NCBI GenBank assembly: GCA_001828855.1
Contig: MHZT01000015.1
Coordinates: forward strand, 1-64,000
Source: Rhodobacterales bacterium RIFCSPHIGHO2_02_FULL_62_130
GTDB lineage: Bacteria > Pseudomonadota > Alphaproteobacteria > Rhodobacterales > Rhodobacteraceae
Direction: 5' to 3'
Length of the DNA: 64,000 nucleotides
The notes under the pieces were generated by a model. That model did not search any database. It saw only the letters and a program-made list of their open reading frames with translations, and was not told the DNA's origin. Shown here piece after piece: positions 51,650-60,539 of this stretch. Every line of letters begins with the position of its first letter. Position 1 is the stretch's first letter. A program made the translations under genes and the position numbers.

Positions 51650-53062
51650 TCAGACCGCGAGGAAGTTGGTGAATTGCCACGGGTCTGCATCGCGATCCTC
51701 GGCAAAGCTGTTGATGCGCTGCTGGATCGGCGTCCAGTCGGTGTAATGCGCCTCGATGCTGCCCAGATAGGGGCGCTGCACCTGAAGGCAGCGGGCGTGG
51801 TCCATCTCGTCGGCTTCGACAAAGCCTGCGCGGGGGTTTTCGGCGGCCCAGACCATCGCGGCCAGCACCGCCGATGTCACCTGCATCCCCGTCGCGTTCT
51901 GATAGGGGGCCAGCGCGCGCGCCTCGTCGATCGACAGGCGCGAGCCGTACCACAGCGCGCCCTTGGCATGGCCGTACAGGAACACGCCCAGATCATCGCC
52001 GCCCGAAACGATCTCGTCCACAGTCAGAATATGCTTCTTTTCCGGCACGATACCGGCGCCATTGATCTCGTGCAGCGACAGGATTGCGTCGTTGCAGGGG
52101 TGATAGGCATAGTGGCAGGTCGGGCGATAGACTGCGGTCTCGCCTTCCCAAACCGTGTAATAATCAGGGATCGACAGCGATTCATTATGGGTCACCACAT
52201 AGCCGAATTGCGGCCCCGCGCCCGGACACCAAGACCGCACCCGCGTATCGGCACCGGGGCGGTCGATCCAGATCGCATAGCCCGGGCCGTGGTCAAAAGC
52301 ATGGCCGTGCGGGGGCAGTTTCTTCTCATGCGTTCCCCAGCCCAACTCGGCGGGCTGATAGCCTTCGGACAACAGCCCGTCCACCGACCAGGTATTCACG
52401 AATACGCCCACCGGCTTGGGATTGGCGGAAATCTGGGTATCACGTTCCGCCACGTGGACGCCCTTGACGCCAAGGGTCTGCATCAGCTTGGCCCAATCGG
52501 CCTGCGTCACCGGAACAGCCTCAACCCCCGTATCTGCGGCCAGCTTCAGCAGCGCCTCTTTCAGCAGCCACGACACCATGCCCGGATTGGCCCCGCAGCA
52601 GGACACCGCCGTCGGCCCGCCGACAAACTGCTTGCCCAAGGCGCGCACTTTCTCGCGCAGCGGATAATTCGTGCGCTCGGCATTCGGCAAAGGCGATCCG
52701 AAATAGAAGCCCGGCCACGGCTCGACCACCGTGTCGATATATTGCACGCCCAGTTCCTGACACAGCAGCATCAACTCGATACTGTCCACATCCACCGACA
52801 GGTTCACGATAAACCCCTTGCCATCGGGGAACAGCCCGCGCAGCACCGCATCGAAATTATCCGGCGTCAGCGCCACTTGCAGATGCTTGATGCCATGCTC
52901 TGCCAGAATATGCGCGAACTCGCCCGACGGCTCGATCACGGTGAACTGGTCGCGGTCAAAGGCGATATGGCGCTCGATCAGCGGCAGGGTGCCGCGCCCG
53001 ATCGAGCCGAAGCCGATCATCACCAAGGGTCCGTCGATGCGGGTGTGAACGGTATGGGTCAT
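51650..53062 (-). CDS. hss: Homospermidine synthase
   Basis: The 470-residue enzyme makes homospermidine from putrescine with NAD. The N-terminal Rossmann motif VMIGFGSIGRGTLPLIERH, the segment NLSVDVDSIELMLLCQELGVQYIDT and GGPTAVSCCGANPGMVSWLLKEALL are typical, and the family C-terminal QRPYLGSIEAHYTDWTPIQQR is intact. Homospermidine is a main polyamine in many alphaproteobacteria. It lies 8 bp downstream of the YqhA-like gene on the same strand. Confidence 0.95.
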   Translation of the reverse strand: MTHTVHTRIDGPLVMIGFGSIGRGTLPLIERHIAFDRDQFTVIEPSGEFAHILAEHGIKHLQVALTPDNFDAVLRGLFPDGKGFIVNLSVDVDSIELMLLCQELGVQYIDTVVEPWPGFYFGSPLPNAERTNYPLREKVRALGKQFVGGPTAVSCCGANPGMVSWLLKEALLKLAADTGVEAVPVTQADWAKLMQTLGVKGVHVAERDTQISANPKPVGVFVNTWSVDGLLSEGYQPAELGWGTHEKKLPPHGHAFDHGPGYAIWIDRPGADTRVRSWCPGAGPQFGYVVTHNESLSIPDYYTVWEGETAVYRPTCHYAYHPCNDAILSLHEINGAGIVPEKKHILTVDEIVSGGDDLGVFLYGHAKGALWYGSRLSIDEARALAPYQNATGMQVTSAVLAAMVWAAENPRAGFVEADEMDHARCLQVQRPYLGSIEAHYTDWTPIQQRINSFAEDRDADPWQFTNFLAV

Positions 53063-53069
53063 GCTATCC

Positions 53070-53606
53070 TCAATGCTTGTCGGTCTTGGCCGAAAGCCAG
53101 TCCATCAGTGCCAGCAACACGCCGGACACCACGAAAGTCAGATGGATGATCACCATCCATTGCAGGGTTTCCATCGTCACCGTGTAGGCCGACTGCGGTT
53201 TGCCCAAAGACATGAACACCTTCAACAGATGTATCCCCGAAATCGCCACGATCGAGGCGATCAGCTTCATCTTCAGCCCCGAGAAATCCACCTTGCCCAT
53301 CCAGTCGGGCCGGTCCTCGCTGTCCTGAATGTCCAGCTTCGAGACGAAATTTTCGTATCCCGAGAACAGCACGATCAGCAAAAGATTGGCCGCAAGGCTC
53401 AGGTCGATCAGGGTCAGCACCGCCAGAATACCCTGATCCGCGGTCATGGTCAGGGTTTTCGGCACATAATAGGCCAGTTCCTTGACGAACAGCACCGCCA
53501 TCATGGCAAGGCTGATGACCAGCCCCAGATACATCGGCGCCATCAGCCAGCGGCTGGCGAAAAGCCCCTGCTCGAACTTGGTCTCAATCGTAGGTTTCTC
53601 AGACAT
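53070..53606 (-). CDS. YqhA / UPF0114 (TIGR00645) family membrane protein
   Basis: The 178-residue protein has about four membrane helices (near 20-42, 57-82, 108-128 and 140-165). The conserved region with SRWLMAPMYLGLVISLA and SGYENFVSKLDI, then MKLIASIVAISGIHLLKVFM, identifies the family. Its function is unknown. It is 7 bp upstream of the homospermidine synthase gene and likely in its operon. A terminator separates it from rpsD upstream. Confidence 0.9.
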   Translation of the reverse strand: MSEKPTIETKFEQGLFASRWLMAPMYLGLVISLAMMAVLFVKELAYYVPKTLTMTADQGILAVLTLIDLSLAANLLLIVLFSGYENFVSKLDIQDSEDRPDWMGKVDFSGLKMKLIASIVAISGIHLLKVFMSLGKPQSAYTVTMETLQWMVIIHLTFVVSGVLLALMDWLSAKTDKH

Positions 53607-53631
53607 GAACGCCTCCGGGATAAAACGAAAA

Positions 53632-53651
53632 GGCCCGCCAAAAGGCGGGCC
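53632..53651 (-). terminator. Terminator of rpsD
   Basis: On the minus strand GGCCCGCC and GGCGGGCC form an 8-bp stem around TTTT, followed by TTTTCGTTTTA. It lies 38 bases after the rpsD stop. Confidence 0.88.
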
Positions 53652-53688
53652 CCCATCTTCTGATACCCGTCTGCCGATAGGGGCAGGA

Positions 53689-54309
53689 TCAGTTCTTTGC
53701 GTAGTATTCGACGACCAGGTTCGGTTCCATGACGACCGGATAGGGAACGTCGGACAGGCCCGGCGTGCGGACGAATTTCACGGTCAGTTTCGAGTTGTCG
53801 ACTTCCAGATAGTCCGGAACGTCACGCTCGGTCAGGGCAATCGCCTCGGCGATGATCGCCAGCTGACGCGACTTGTCACGCACAGCGATGATGTCGCCTT
53901 CCTTGACGCGATACGACGCGATGTTCACGCGCTGGCCGTTCACGGTGACGTGGCCGTGGTTCACGAACTGGCGTGCGGCGAAAACGGTCGGAACCAGCTT
54001 GGCGCGGTAGACAACCGCGTCCAGACGGCGCTCCAGCAGACCAACCAGCATCTCGCCGGTGTCGCCCTTGACGCGTTCTGCTTCGGTGAAGATCTTGCGG
54101 AACTGCTTTTCGGTCAGGTCACCATAGTAACCCTTCAGCTTTTGCTTGGCGCGCAGCTGGGTGCCGAAATCGGACAGTTTGTTCTTGCGACGCTGGCCGT
54201 GCTGGCCGGGGCCGTATTCACGCTTGTTCACCGGGGATTTCGGACGGCCCCAGATGTTTTCGCCCATGCGGCGGTCAATTTTATACTTGGCAGACGTGCG
54301 TTTGGTCAC
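53689..54309 (-). CDS. rpsD: 30S ribosomal protein S4
   Basis: This primary 16S rRNA-binding protein has 206 residues. The start [25 protein letters not shown], the [28 protein letters not shown] segment and the S4 RNA-binding domain with [32 protein letters not shown] are standard. The gene stands alone, as in other alphaproteobacteria where rpsD is outside the alpha operon, with terminators on both sides. Confidence 0.97.
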   Translation of the reverse strand: MTKRTSAKYKIDRRMGENIWGRPKSPVNKREYGPGQHGQRRKNKLSDFGTQLRAKQKLKGYYGDLTEKQFRKIFTEAERVKGDTGEMLVGLLERRLDAVVYRAKLVPTVFAARQFVNHGHVTVNGQRVNIASYRVKEGDIIAVRDKSRQLAIIAEAIALTERDVPDYLEVDNSKLTVKFVRTPGLSDVPYPVVMEPNLVVEYYAKN

Positions 54310-54398
54310 GGCTGATCTCCTTCTTGCGTTACGAAGGGCGTTGTCCTCTAACCCGAAGGTTCGACAGGGTTCTTCTTGCGAAGTCCACCAACACCAAT

Positions 54399-54426
54399 GA
54401 AAAGCCCCGGATTTTCACCCGGGACT
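54399..54426 (-). terminator. Terminator of the Hint-domain gene
   Basis: On the minus strand AGTCCCGG pairs with CCGGGGCT (one G-U pair) around GTGAAAAT, then TTTC follows. It lies about 140 bases after the Hint gene stop and before rpsD. It could also be a leader structure of rpsD. Confidence 0.5.
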
Positions 54427-54565
54427 TGGGGGCCTTATACAGACCGAACCGCCCGAGTCAACAGCCCTTCCCCCTTTCCGAAATCCTCTCTGCACAAATA
54501 TCCTCGGGGGGAGGTCGCTTGCGACCGGGGGGCGGAAAGCCCCCCTTTTTCCACCAAAGCCAGCC

Positions 54566-55636
54566 CTAGGCCGCCATATCATGCCGCAGGATCGCCGCTT
54601 CCGATCCCGAAAGGTTGCGCCGTGCATAATCGCCATAGCCATGCGGGTTCTGCGCGACGCCCGGCAAGATCGCCAGCAATCCCTCGCGCTGCACCGGATC
54701 TATGGTGTCCAGCGCGGTGTTTGACGGGTGGAAGCTTTCCGTCTCCAGCCCGTTCGCCCAGACGATATTGTGCTGTTCCAGCAGGATATGCACGTAAGTC
54801 ACCTCGCACATCGCCTGATCCACCATGATCGAGCCGTCATTGACCAGATCTTCCGCAGCCACGAGAACTTCGGGCGTGTTGAACAGCGCAAGTGCTGACG
54901 CCCCCTTCACCAGCATCCTGTGTTGTGGCGAAACCAGCAAATCCGCATCCGGCCTGTCCGTTCCCAAAGCCCCCGCCCGAAACCGGATCGGGCGCAGATG
55001 CGGCATGGCATAAAGCCGCGCGCCCGACATCCGGCGATGGCCGCTCCACAAGACCGGTTGCGGGCCGTTGTCACGGGTCAGGATCAGATCGCCGGGACGC
55101 AGGCTCTGGATGGCCCGCGCCCCGTCCGGCGTCATCAGCCGTGTGTCGGGTGTAAAGCAGATCACCCCGCCGGCCGTGCGGGCGCCCGCCCCACTATGGG
55201 TGCGGTCGATCGCGGCCCGCACCACCCACAGATCCTGATCCACTGGCGGCAGATCGCCCACCACCATCAGCAGACGCGCGCCGGTATCCGGCACCGGAAT
55301 GATGGTGACGGTAAAGCTCTGGTGGCCATCTGTGACGATAAAGCCCTGCTCGGCCAAATCCTCGGCAGGTTCTTCCGCGCTCGGGGGCGCAGCATTTCCT
55401 GCGACCGCCACACCGACCAAGCGGCGCACCATACGCGCCGCGCGTTTGCGAATATCCGTCGCGCCCTCGGCCCCTTCCAAAAGCAGAACCCCTTGCGGAC
55501 CATCCACGCGCACCGCCGCACCGGTCCAGCGCCACGTTGCACCAACCGAGAGAAGATCCAAAGATGCGGCCTTGAGGCCGTCTACTTCTGTTTGTGACCA
55601 GGAGATGACGAACGTGCCCATTGAGCCCGTTTTCAT
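54566..55636 (-). CDS. Hint-domain protein
   Basis: The 356-residue protein has a central Hint (hedgehog/intein-type) domain. The block CFTPDTRLMTPDGARAIQSLRPGDLILTRDNGPQPVLW starts near residue 160, with the nucleophile Cys before F-T-P-D. A second block is LLVSPQHRMLV near 235. The typical late LLEQHNIVWANGLETESFHP is also present. Residues 1-155 are a poorly conserved region. Such Hint proteins are abundant in rhodobacter-type bacteria; autoprocessing has not been generally shown. The start may be at 55621 (MGTFVI). Confidence 0.88.
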   Translation of the reverse strand: MKTGSMGTFVISWSQTEVDGLKAASLDLLSVGATWRWTGAAVRVDGPQGVLLLEGAEGATDIRKRAARMVRRLVGVAVAGNAAPPSAEEPAEDLAEQGFIVTDGHQSFTVTIIPVPDTGARLLMVVGDLPPVDQDLWVVRAAIDRTHSGAGARTAGGVICFTPDTRLMTPDGARAIQSLRPGDLILTRDNGPQPVLWSGHRRMSGARLYAMPHLRPIRFRAGALGTDRPDADLLVSPQHRMLVKGASALALFNTPEVLVAAEDLVNDGSIMVDQAMCEVTYVHILLEQHNIVWANGLETESFHPSNTALDTIDPVQREGLLAILPGVAQNPHGYGDYARRNLSGSEAAILRHDMAA

Positions 55637-55736
55637 GCCTGTTTGCCTGCTCGTCTTTTTTTATTGTTCTTAAGTGTTATCAACAAGCCGCTGAATCGGC
55701 TATAGTTTTCGCGCAACACCCAACTGGTTTATTCGG

Positions 55737-56663
55737 CTAGAAGCGCAAGCTAAGGTTGAGAGCGCCCAGCACCTGCCCCTCGTCCTGCTCTTCGAATTCG
55801 GGCGAAAGATAGGTGACGCCATAAAATACGGTGGTCCGCTTGCCTTGCCAGTTCACACCGGCGCGCAGGCGGTCACGCTGTTCCGACATCGTGACAGCCC
55901 CCCCCGCAGGCAGAAGCGCGCTATCAAAGACCCGTGCCGTATCGGCCCCCATCACCACAGAAAACCCTTGCGCCGGATTGCCCTGCACGCCGCGATAGCG
56001 CAGACCCGTTGCGACATCCCGCAGCATCAGATCGCCGCGCCCGAATTGCCCGATCACCAGATCGCCGCCAACCCGCACCAGCGATTCCATGCCGGTCCGC
56101 GCCTCGATAAAGGGGCGCACCCGCAGATTGTCGCCGAAATCAAAGCTGCGCCCAACCTCGGCCACCAAGCCGGGATAAACCGCATCCCCGATCTGGTCAT
56201 CCAGCACCTGCGGCTTTGGCAGCCCCAACAGATTGTGGATGTAAGATTGAAAACCACCAATTCCGGTTTGAGGTCCGGTGAAAACCAGATCGGCCCCAAG
56301 GCTTACCTCGGCCCCCTGCCATGCGAAATGGCTGTGCAAGCCAAAGCTAAGGGCGCCAGCATAGCGGCGATCTTGCAAGATCGGATCGGTCAGGCTGGCA
56401 GGGGCGATGGTATCTGCCCGCAGCCGGAATTCCAGAATCTCGCCGGGAGTGTTTGGCAATTCGCCCGACCACGAGGTTCCACGCACACGGCTGACCGTAT
56501 AGGAACCGGTGCGCCAGCGGTCCCGACCATCGCCCAGCGCGTCATTGGTGAACAGCCGCCCCCAGCCAAGCGTGACACGCTGTTCGGCTGCCACCGGTGC
56601 AGCCAGAGCAAATACGAACGCGGTTGCCGCGAGCAGCGCCTTGATCATCGTCGTCATTCCCAA
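55737..56663 (-). CDS. Lipid A-modifying LpxR family outer-membrane protein
   Basis: The 308-residue product has a signal peptide ending AAEQ near residue 27. The segment LFTNDALGDGRDRWRTGSYTVS matches the LpxR active-site region N-D-x-x-x-x-D-R-x-x-T-x-G. The rest is amphipathic beta strand ending in a terminal Phe (LNLSLRF), the sign of an outer-membrane barrel. LpxR removes the 3'-acyloxyacyl group from lipid A with calcium. Activity is inferred. The first in-frame ATG and two internal ones (4 and 6 residues in) are all possible. Confidence 0.82.
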   Translation of the reverse strand: MGMTTMIKALLAATAFVFALAAPVAAEQRVTLGWGRLFTNDALGDGRDRWRTGSYTVSRVRGTSWSGELPNTPGEILEFRLRADTIAPASLTDPILQDRRYAGALSFGLHSHFAWQGAEVSLGADLVFTGPQTGIGGFQSYIHNLLGLPKPQVLDDQIGDAVYPGLVAEVGRSFDFGDNLRVRPFIEARTGMESLVRVGGDLVIGQFGRGDLMLRDVATGLRYRGVQGNPAQGFSVVMGADTARVFDSALLPAGGAVTMSEQRDRLRAGVNWQGKRTTVFYGVTYLSPEFEEQDEGQVLGALNLSLRF

Positions 56664-56853
56664 ACTGGCACCCGGCCCAAGTTTTACCCTAGCTCACATC
56701 AACTTTGCAGGCCAGTGCCTTGACTCGAAAGCCAACTCCGCGATGCTGCCCCTGTTGCCCAAATGCAAAACCTGTGTCGCCGCATAGTGCATCTGCACTA
56801 TGGCCAGTGCGGCGCCCTTGGGCAAAACTGATCGAAACTGCAGCGGGGTTGCT

Positions 56854-57963
56854 ATGACGACAGGTTTTTATCATGACGAACGCTGCTTGTGGCACACCAC
56901 GGGCGAACATGCGCTGATCCTGCCGGTGGGTGGCTATGTGCAGCCGCCCTCGGGTGCGGGCCATGCCGAAAGCCCGGAAACCAAGCGCCGCTTCAAGAAC
57001 CTGCTGGAAGTGTCGGGTCTGTGGCGCAAGCTGGATGTGCGGGCCGCCGAACCGGTGACGCGCGCGGATATGCTGCGCGTCCACACCGCCGATTACCTTG
57101 ACCGGTTCAAGGCCACCTCGGATGCAGGGGGCGGCAATTCCGGCTTTTATTCCCCCTATGGCCGCGGCAGTTTTGAAATTGCGGCCATCTCGGCGGGGTT
57201 GGTCAAACGGGCCCTGCAAGACGTGCTGACCCGCGACGCCGACAACGCCTATGCCCTGTCGCGCCCGCCGGGGCATCACTGCCTGCCCGATGCCTCGATG
57301 GGCTTTTGCCTTCTGGCCAATATCCCCATCGCGCTTGAGGCCGCGCGCGCCACGCATGGCCCCCTGCGCGTGGCGGTGGTGGATTGGGATGTGCATCACG
57401 GAAATGGCACCGAGGCGATTTTCTACGACCGCGCCGATACGCTGACGATTTCCTTGCACCAAGAGAACTGCTTTCCGTTGGAGGGCGGCGGCTGGCAGGA
57501 TCGCGGGCGGGGCGAGGGTGTGGGGGCAAACCTGAACATCCCGCTGCTGCCGGGTGGCGGGCATCAAGCCTATATGGATGCGTTCGAACTGTTGGTTCTG
57601 CCCGCCCTGCGCGCCTACAAGCCAGATCTGATCGTGATCGCCTCGGGCTTTGATGCCAATGGCGTCGATCCTTTGGCGCGGATGCTGGCCTATGCCGACA
57701 CCTATCGCGCCATGGCGACCCAGCTTAAGGCATTGGCGTCCGAGATTTGTGGCGGGCGGATATTGGCTGTGCATGAGGGCGGCTATTCCGAAGTGCTGGT
57801 CCCCTTCTGCGGCCATGCCGTGATCGAGGTGCTGTCAGGCCAGTCCACCGATGTGATCGACCCGCTTTACAATATCGTGTTCGCCCAGCAGCCCCCCGCC
57901 GACATGATCGCCTTCCAACGCGCCCGCCTCGAGGCGCAGGCAAAGGCATTGTCGATCCGCTAG
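56854..57963 (+). CDS. Class II histone deacetylase family / acetylpolyamine amidohydrolase-like
   Basis: The 369-residue zinc enzyme has the motifs RPPGHHCLPDASMGFC with the paired histidines, VVDWDVHHGNGTE with zinc ligands D and H, and SGFDANGVDPLARM with the second Asp. Bacteria lack histones; members act on acetylpolyamines, acetyl-lysine or other acetylamides. A start at 56800 is possible, but 56854 gives the family N-terminus. It lies just upstream of the LacI gene, which has its own promoter, so it may not belong to the sugar operon. Confidence 0.9.
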   Translation: MTTGFYHDERCLWHTTGEHALILPVGGYVQPPSGAGHAESPETKRRFKNLLEVSGLWRKLDVRAAEPVTRADMLRVHTADYLDRFKATSDAGGGNSGFYSPYGRGSFEIAAISAGLVKRALQDVLTRDADNAYALSRPPGHHCLPDASMGFCLLANIPIALEAARATHGPLRVAVVDWDVHHGNGTEAIFYDRADTLTISLHQENCFPLEGGGWQDRGRGEGVGANLNIPLLPGGGHQAYMDAFELLVLPALRAYKPDLIVIASGFDANGVDPLARMLAYADTYRAMATQLKALASEICGGRILAVHEGGYSEVLVPFCGHAVIEVLSGQSTDVIDPLYNIVFAQQPPADMIAFQRARLEAQAKALSIR

Positions 57964-57978
57964 GCCCGTCAATCCCTG

Positions 57979-58034
57979 TTGACACGAATCATCTGACCGA
58001 CTTATGACACCGATGACATGACATCGGTGACATA
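57979..58034 (+). promoter_or_regulatory. Promoter and palindromic operator upstream of the LacI gene
   Basis: TTGACA at 57979-57984 and TTATGA at 58002-58007 form a promoter with a 17-base spacer. From 58003 to 58034 lies an inverted repeat: TATGACACCGATG, six bases, then CATCGGTGACATA, with one mismatched pair. It overlaps the -10 box and the start site. The repressor made from this operon probably binds here and controls itself and the transporter genes. Confidence 0.7.
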
Positions 58035-58081
58035 GCCTCAAAGCCAGTCCCCGATCCCCGTGCGGCTTGGGAGGGCGGCGG

Positions 58082-59164
58082 ATGGCAACCATCTATGACG
58101 TGGCGAAAGTCGCGGGCGTTTCGGCCAAGACCGTCAGCCGTGTGCTGAACGGAGACGGCCCCGTTGGCCGCGAAACCCGCGAGGCGGTTGAGGCCGCCAT
58201 GCGCGATCTGGGCTATGTGCCGTCGAACGCGGCACGGATGATGCGGGCCTCGAAATCGGGGCTGGTGGGGCTGATCACCGGCGCCATTTCAACCGCAGGC
58301 GAAATCGCCCGCCCCGCCGGCCTGCCCGATCTGTTCATCGTCCAAGGCATCCAGCAGGTTATGGCGCAGGCCGGCATGACCCTGATGATCGCCGACACCG
58401 CCGGGCGCAGCGAGACCGTGCCGCATCTGATCGATACCTTCCTGTCGCACCGCGTCGAAGGCCTGATCTATGTCGCCGAATATCACCAGCAGGTGCGCCT
58501 GCCCAAAATCACCGGCCAAACCCCGCTTGTTCTGGTGAATTGCTTTGACGATGCCGGAACCCCTGCGGTTGTTCCCGATGACCAACGCGGCCAATACGCA
58601 CTGGTCAACCGCCTGATCCGCGCCGGTCACCGCCGCATCGCCTATCTGACCCTGCGCGATGAAATCGTGGCCACCCGTCTGCGCGGCACCGGCTACCGCG
58701 AGGCACTGGCCGAGGCAGGGCTGCCCCATGACCCCGCCCTTGTGCAGAACTGCGACCTTGAGGGCCGCGACGGCGAAACCCAGCTGATCTGGGACACCAT
58801 CGACCGCATGCTGCGCCTGCCCGATCCGCCGACCGTGTTCTGCTGCGGCAATGACAAGATGGCGCTGGCGGTCTACGGCATCCTGAGATCCATGGGCCGC
58901 AAGGTGCCGGATGAGGTCTCGGTCGCAGGTTATGACAATTACCGTGTCATCGCCGAAACGCTTTACCCGCCGCTGACCACGGTGGACCTGCCCTATACCG
59001 CCATGGGTGTGCGTGCCGCGCAACGCCTTTTGGCCCTGATTTCCGGCGAAGGCCGGGATGACCGCAGCCCGCTTCTGGTGGCGGGTCCGGTGCATTGGCG
59101 CGCCTCGGTGACCGAAGTGCGCCCTGCCAACATACATCACCTAAAAACCGTCAGGGAGGATTGA
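58082..59164 (+). CDS. LacI family transcriptional regulator of the sugar operon
   Basis: The 360-residue repressor has the LacI helix-turn-helix (ATIYDVAKVAGVSAKTVSRVLNG) at the N-terminus, hinge ARMMRASKSGLVGL, and a periplasmic-binding-protein-like effector domain with VEGLIYVAE, DDQRGQYALVNRLIRAGHRRIAYL and FCCGNDKMALAVYG. It binds an unknown sugar. A good Shine-Dalgarno (GGGAGGGCGG) precedes the ATG at 58082. The SBP gene starts 5 bp after its stop, so it is the first gene of the operon. Confidence 0.93.
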   Translation: MATIYDVAKVAGVSAKTVSRVLNGDGPVGRETREAVEAAMRDLGYVPSNAARMMRASKSGLVGLITGAISTAGEIARPAGLPDLFIVQGIQQVMAQAGMTLMIADTAGRSETVPHLIDTFLSHRVEGLIYVAEYHQQVRLPKITGQTPLVLVNCFDDAGTPAVVPDDQRGQYALVNRLIRAGHRRIAYLTLRDEIVATRLRGTGYREALAEAGLPHDPALVQNCDLEGRDGETQLIWDTIDRMLRLPDPPTVFCCGNDKMALAVYGILRSMGRKVPDEVSVAGYDNYRVIAETLYPPLTTVDLPYTAMGVRAAQRLLALISGEGRDDRSPLLVAGPVHWRASVTEVRPANIHHLKTVRED

Positions 59165-59168
59165 CGTA

Positions 59169-60425
59169 ATGTCCAAGGCTAAATGGATGACCGGCGCTGC
59201 CATCGCAGTCGCCGCTTGGGGAAGCATGGCCCAAGCCCAGACCACGCTGTCGCTGTGGTATCACGGGGCTGGCAACGAGGTTGAGGCCAAGATCATCAAC
59301 CAGATCGTCGCCGACTTTAACGGCAGCCAAGCCGACTGGAAGGTTGAACTGCAAAGCTTCCCGCAGGCGGCCTATAACGATTCCGTCGTGGCTGGCGCTT
59401 TGGCAGGCAATCTGCCCGACATTCTCGACGTCGACGGCCCCGTGATGCCGAACTGGGCATGGTCGGGCTATATGCAGCCGCTGCAAATCGACGAGACCAA
59501 GATCGAAACCTTCCTGCCCGGCCCGAAAGGCTATTGGGATGGCAAGCTCTATTCGGTCGGGTTGTGGGATGCCGCCGTCGCCTTGGTGACGCGCCAGTCC
59601 TATCTGGACGAATTGGGTCTTCGCACCCCGACGCTGGATGCGCCTTGGACCGCCGAAGAATTCCAGGCAGCCCTTGATGCCGCCAAAGCATCGGGCAAGT
59701 TCGAATACGCGCTGGATCTTGGCACCGCCTGGACCGGCGAATGGTATCCCTATGCCTTCTCGCCCTTCCTGCAATCCTTTGGTGGCGACATCGTGGACCG
59801 CTCGACCTACAAAACCGCCGAAGGCGCTTTGAACGGCGATGCCGCGATTGCCTTTGGCAACTGGTGGCAAGGCCTGTTCACCGGCGGTTACGCCCAAGCC
59901 ACCCAAGACCCCGCAGATCGTGACGGCGGCTTTGCGGCTGGCAAATATGCCTTCTCGTGGAACGGCAACTGGGCGGCTTTGAACGCGCTTGCGGCCTTTG
60001 ACGATGTGGTGTTCCTGCCCGCGCCGAACTTTGGTGCAGGCTCGAAAATCGGTGCGGCAAGCTGGCAGTTCGGCGTTTCCGCAAAATCCGCGCATCCCGA
60101 TGGCGCTTCGGCCTTCATCGAATTCGCGCTGCAAGACAAATACCTTGCCGATTTCTCGAATGGCATCGGCCTGATCCCGGCGACCAAAACGGCCGCCGCG
60201 ATGACCGAAAACTACAAGGACGGCGGCCCGATGGCGGTGTTCTTTGGCCTGACCGAAGCGCAGGCCTTGGTGCGCCCCGTGACCCCCGGCTATGTGGTTC
60301 AGGCCAAAGTGTTCGAAAAAGCACTGGCTGACATCGCCAACGGCGCGGACGTTGCCTCGACCCTTGATGCGGCTGTCGACGAAATCAACGCCGATATCGA
60401 GAAAAACGGCGGCTACGGCCACTAA
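59169..60425 (+). CDS. ABC transporter sugar-binding protein
   Basis: This extracytoplasmic family 1 binding protein of 418 residues has a signal peptide ending AQAQ near 24, giving a periplasmic protein. The core with LSLWYHGAGNEVEAKIINQIVADFN, the domain boundary region LYSVGLWDAAVALV and the GDIVDRSTYKTAEGALNGDAA segment are typical. It captures a carbohydrate and delivers it to the permeases downstream. It follows lacI closely and is itself followed by two stem-loops. Confidence 0.93.
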   Translation: MSKAKWMTGAAIAVAAWGSMAQAQTTLSLWYHGAGNEVEAKIINQIVADFNGSQADWKVELQSFPQAAYNDSVVAGALAGNLPDILDVDGPVMPNWAWSGYMQPLQIDETKIETFLPGPKGYWDGKLYSVGLWDAAVALVTRQSYLDELGLRTPTLDAPWTAEEFQAALDAAKASGKFEYALDLGTAWTGEWYPYAFSPFLQSFGGDIVDRSTYKTAEGALNGDAAIAFGNWWQGLFTGGYAQATQDPADRDGGFAAGKYAFSWNGNWAALNALAAFDDVVFLPAPNFGAGSKIGAASWQFGVSAKSAHPDGASAFIEFALQDKYLADFSNGIGLIPATKTAAAMTENYKDGGPMAVFFGLTEAQALVRPVTPGYVVQAKVFEKALADIANGADVASTLDAAVDEINADIEKNGGYGH

Positions 60426-60431
60426 GCCAAA

Positions 60432-60501
60432 CTTTCCCTGATCCGTCAGGGAAAGGGGTTCCTCCCGAGCCCCCCGAAGGGCGGTCCCTGCCGCCCTTCG
60501 G
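60432..60501 (+). promoter_or_regulatory. Two intercistronic stem-loops after the binding-protein gene
   Basis: CTTTCCCTGA (60432-60441) pairs with TCAGGGAAAG (60446-60455) around TCCG. CCGAAGGGCGG (60474-60484) pairs with CCGCCCTTCGG (60491-60501) around TCCCTG. No T run follows. Such hairpins after the first transport gene usually protect the 3' end of the binding-protein message or lower downstream expression, giving excess binding protein over permease. Confidence 0.65.
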
Positions 60502-60539
60502 AACATCGGGCCTTCCCCCCATTTTGCCGCGAGGTCGTC

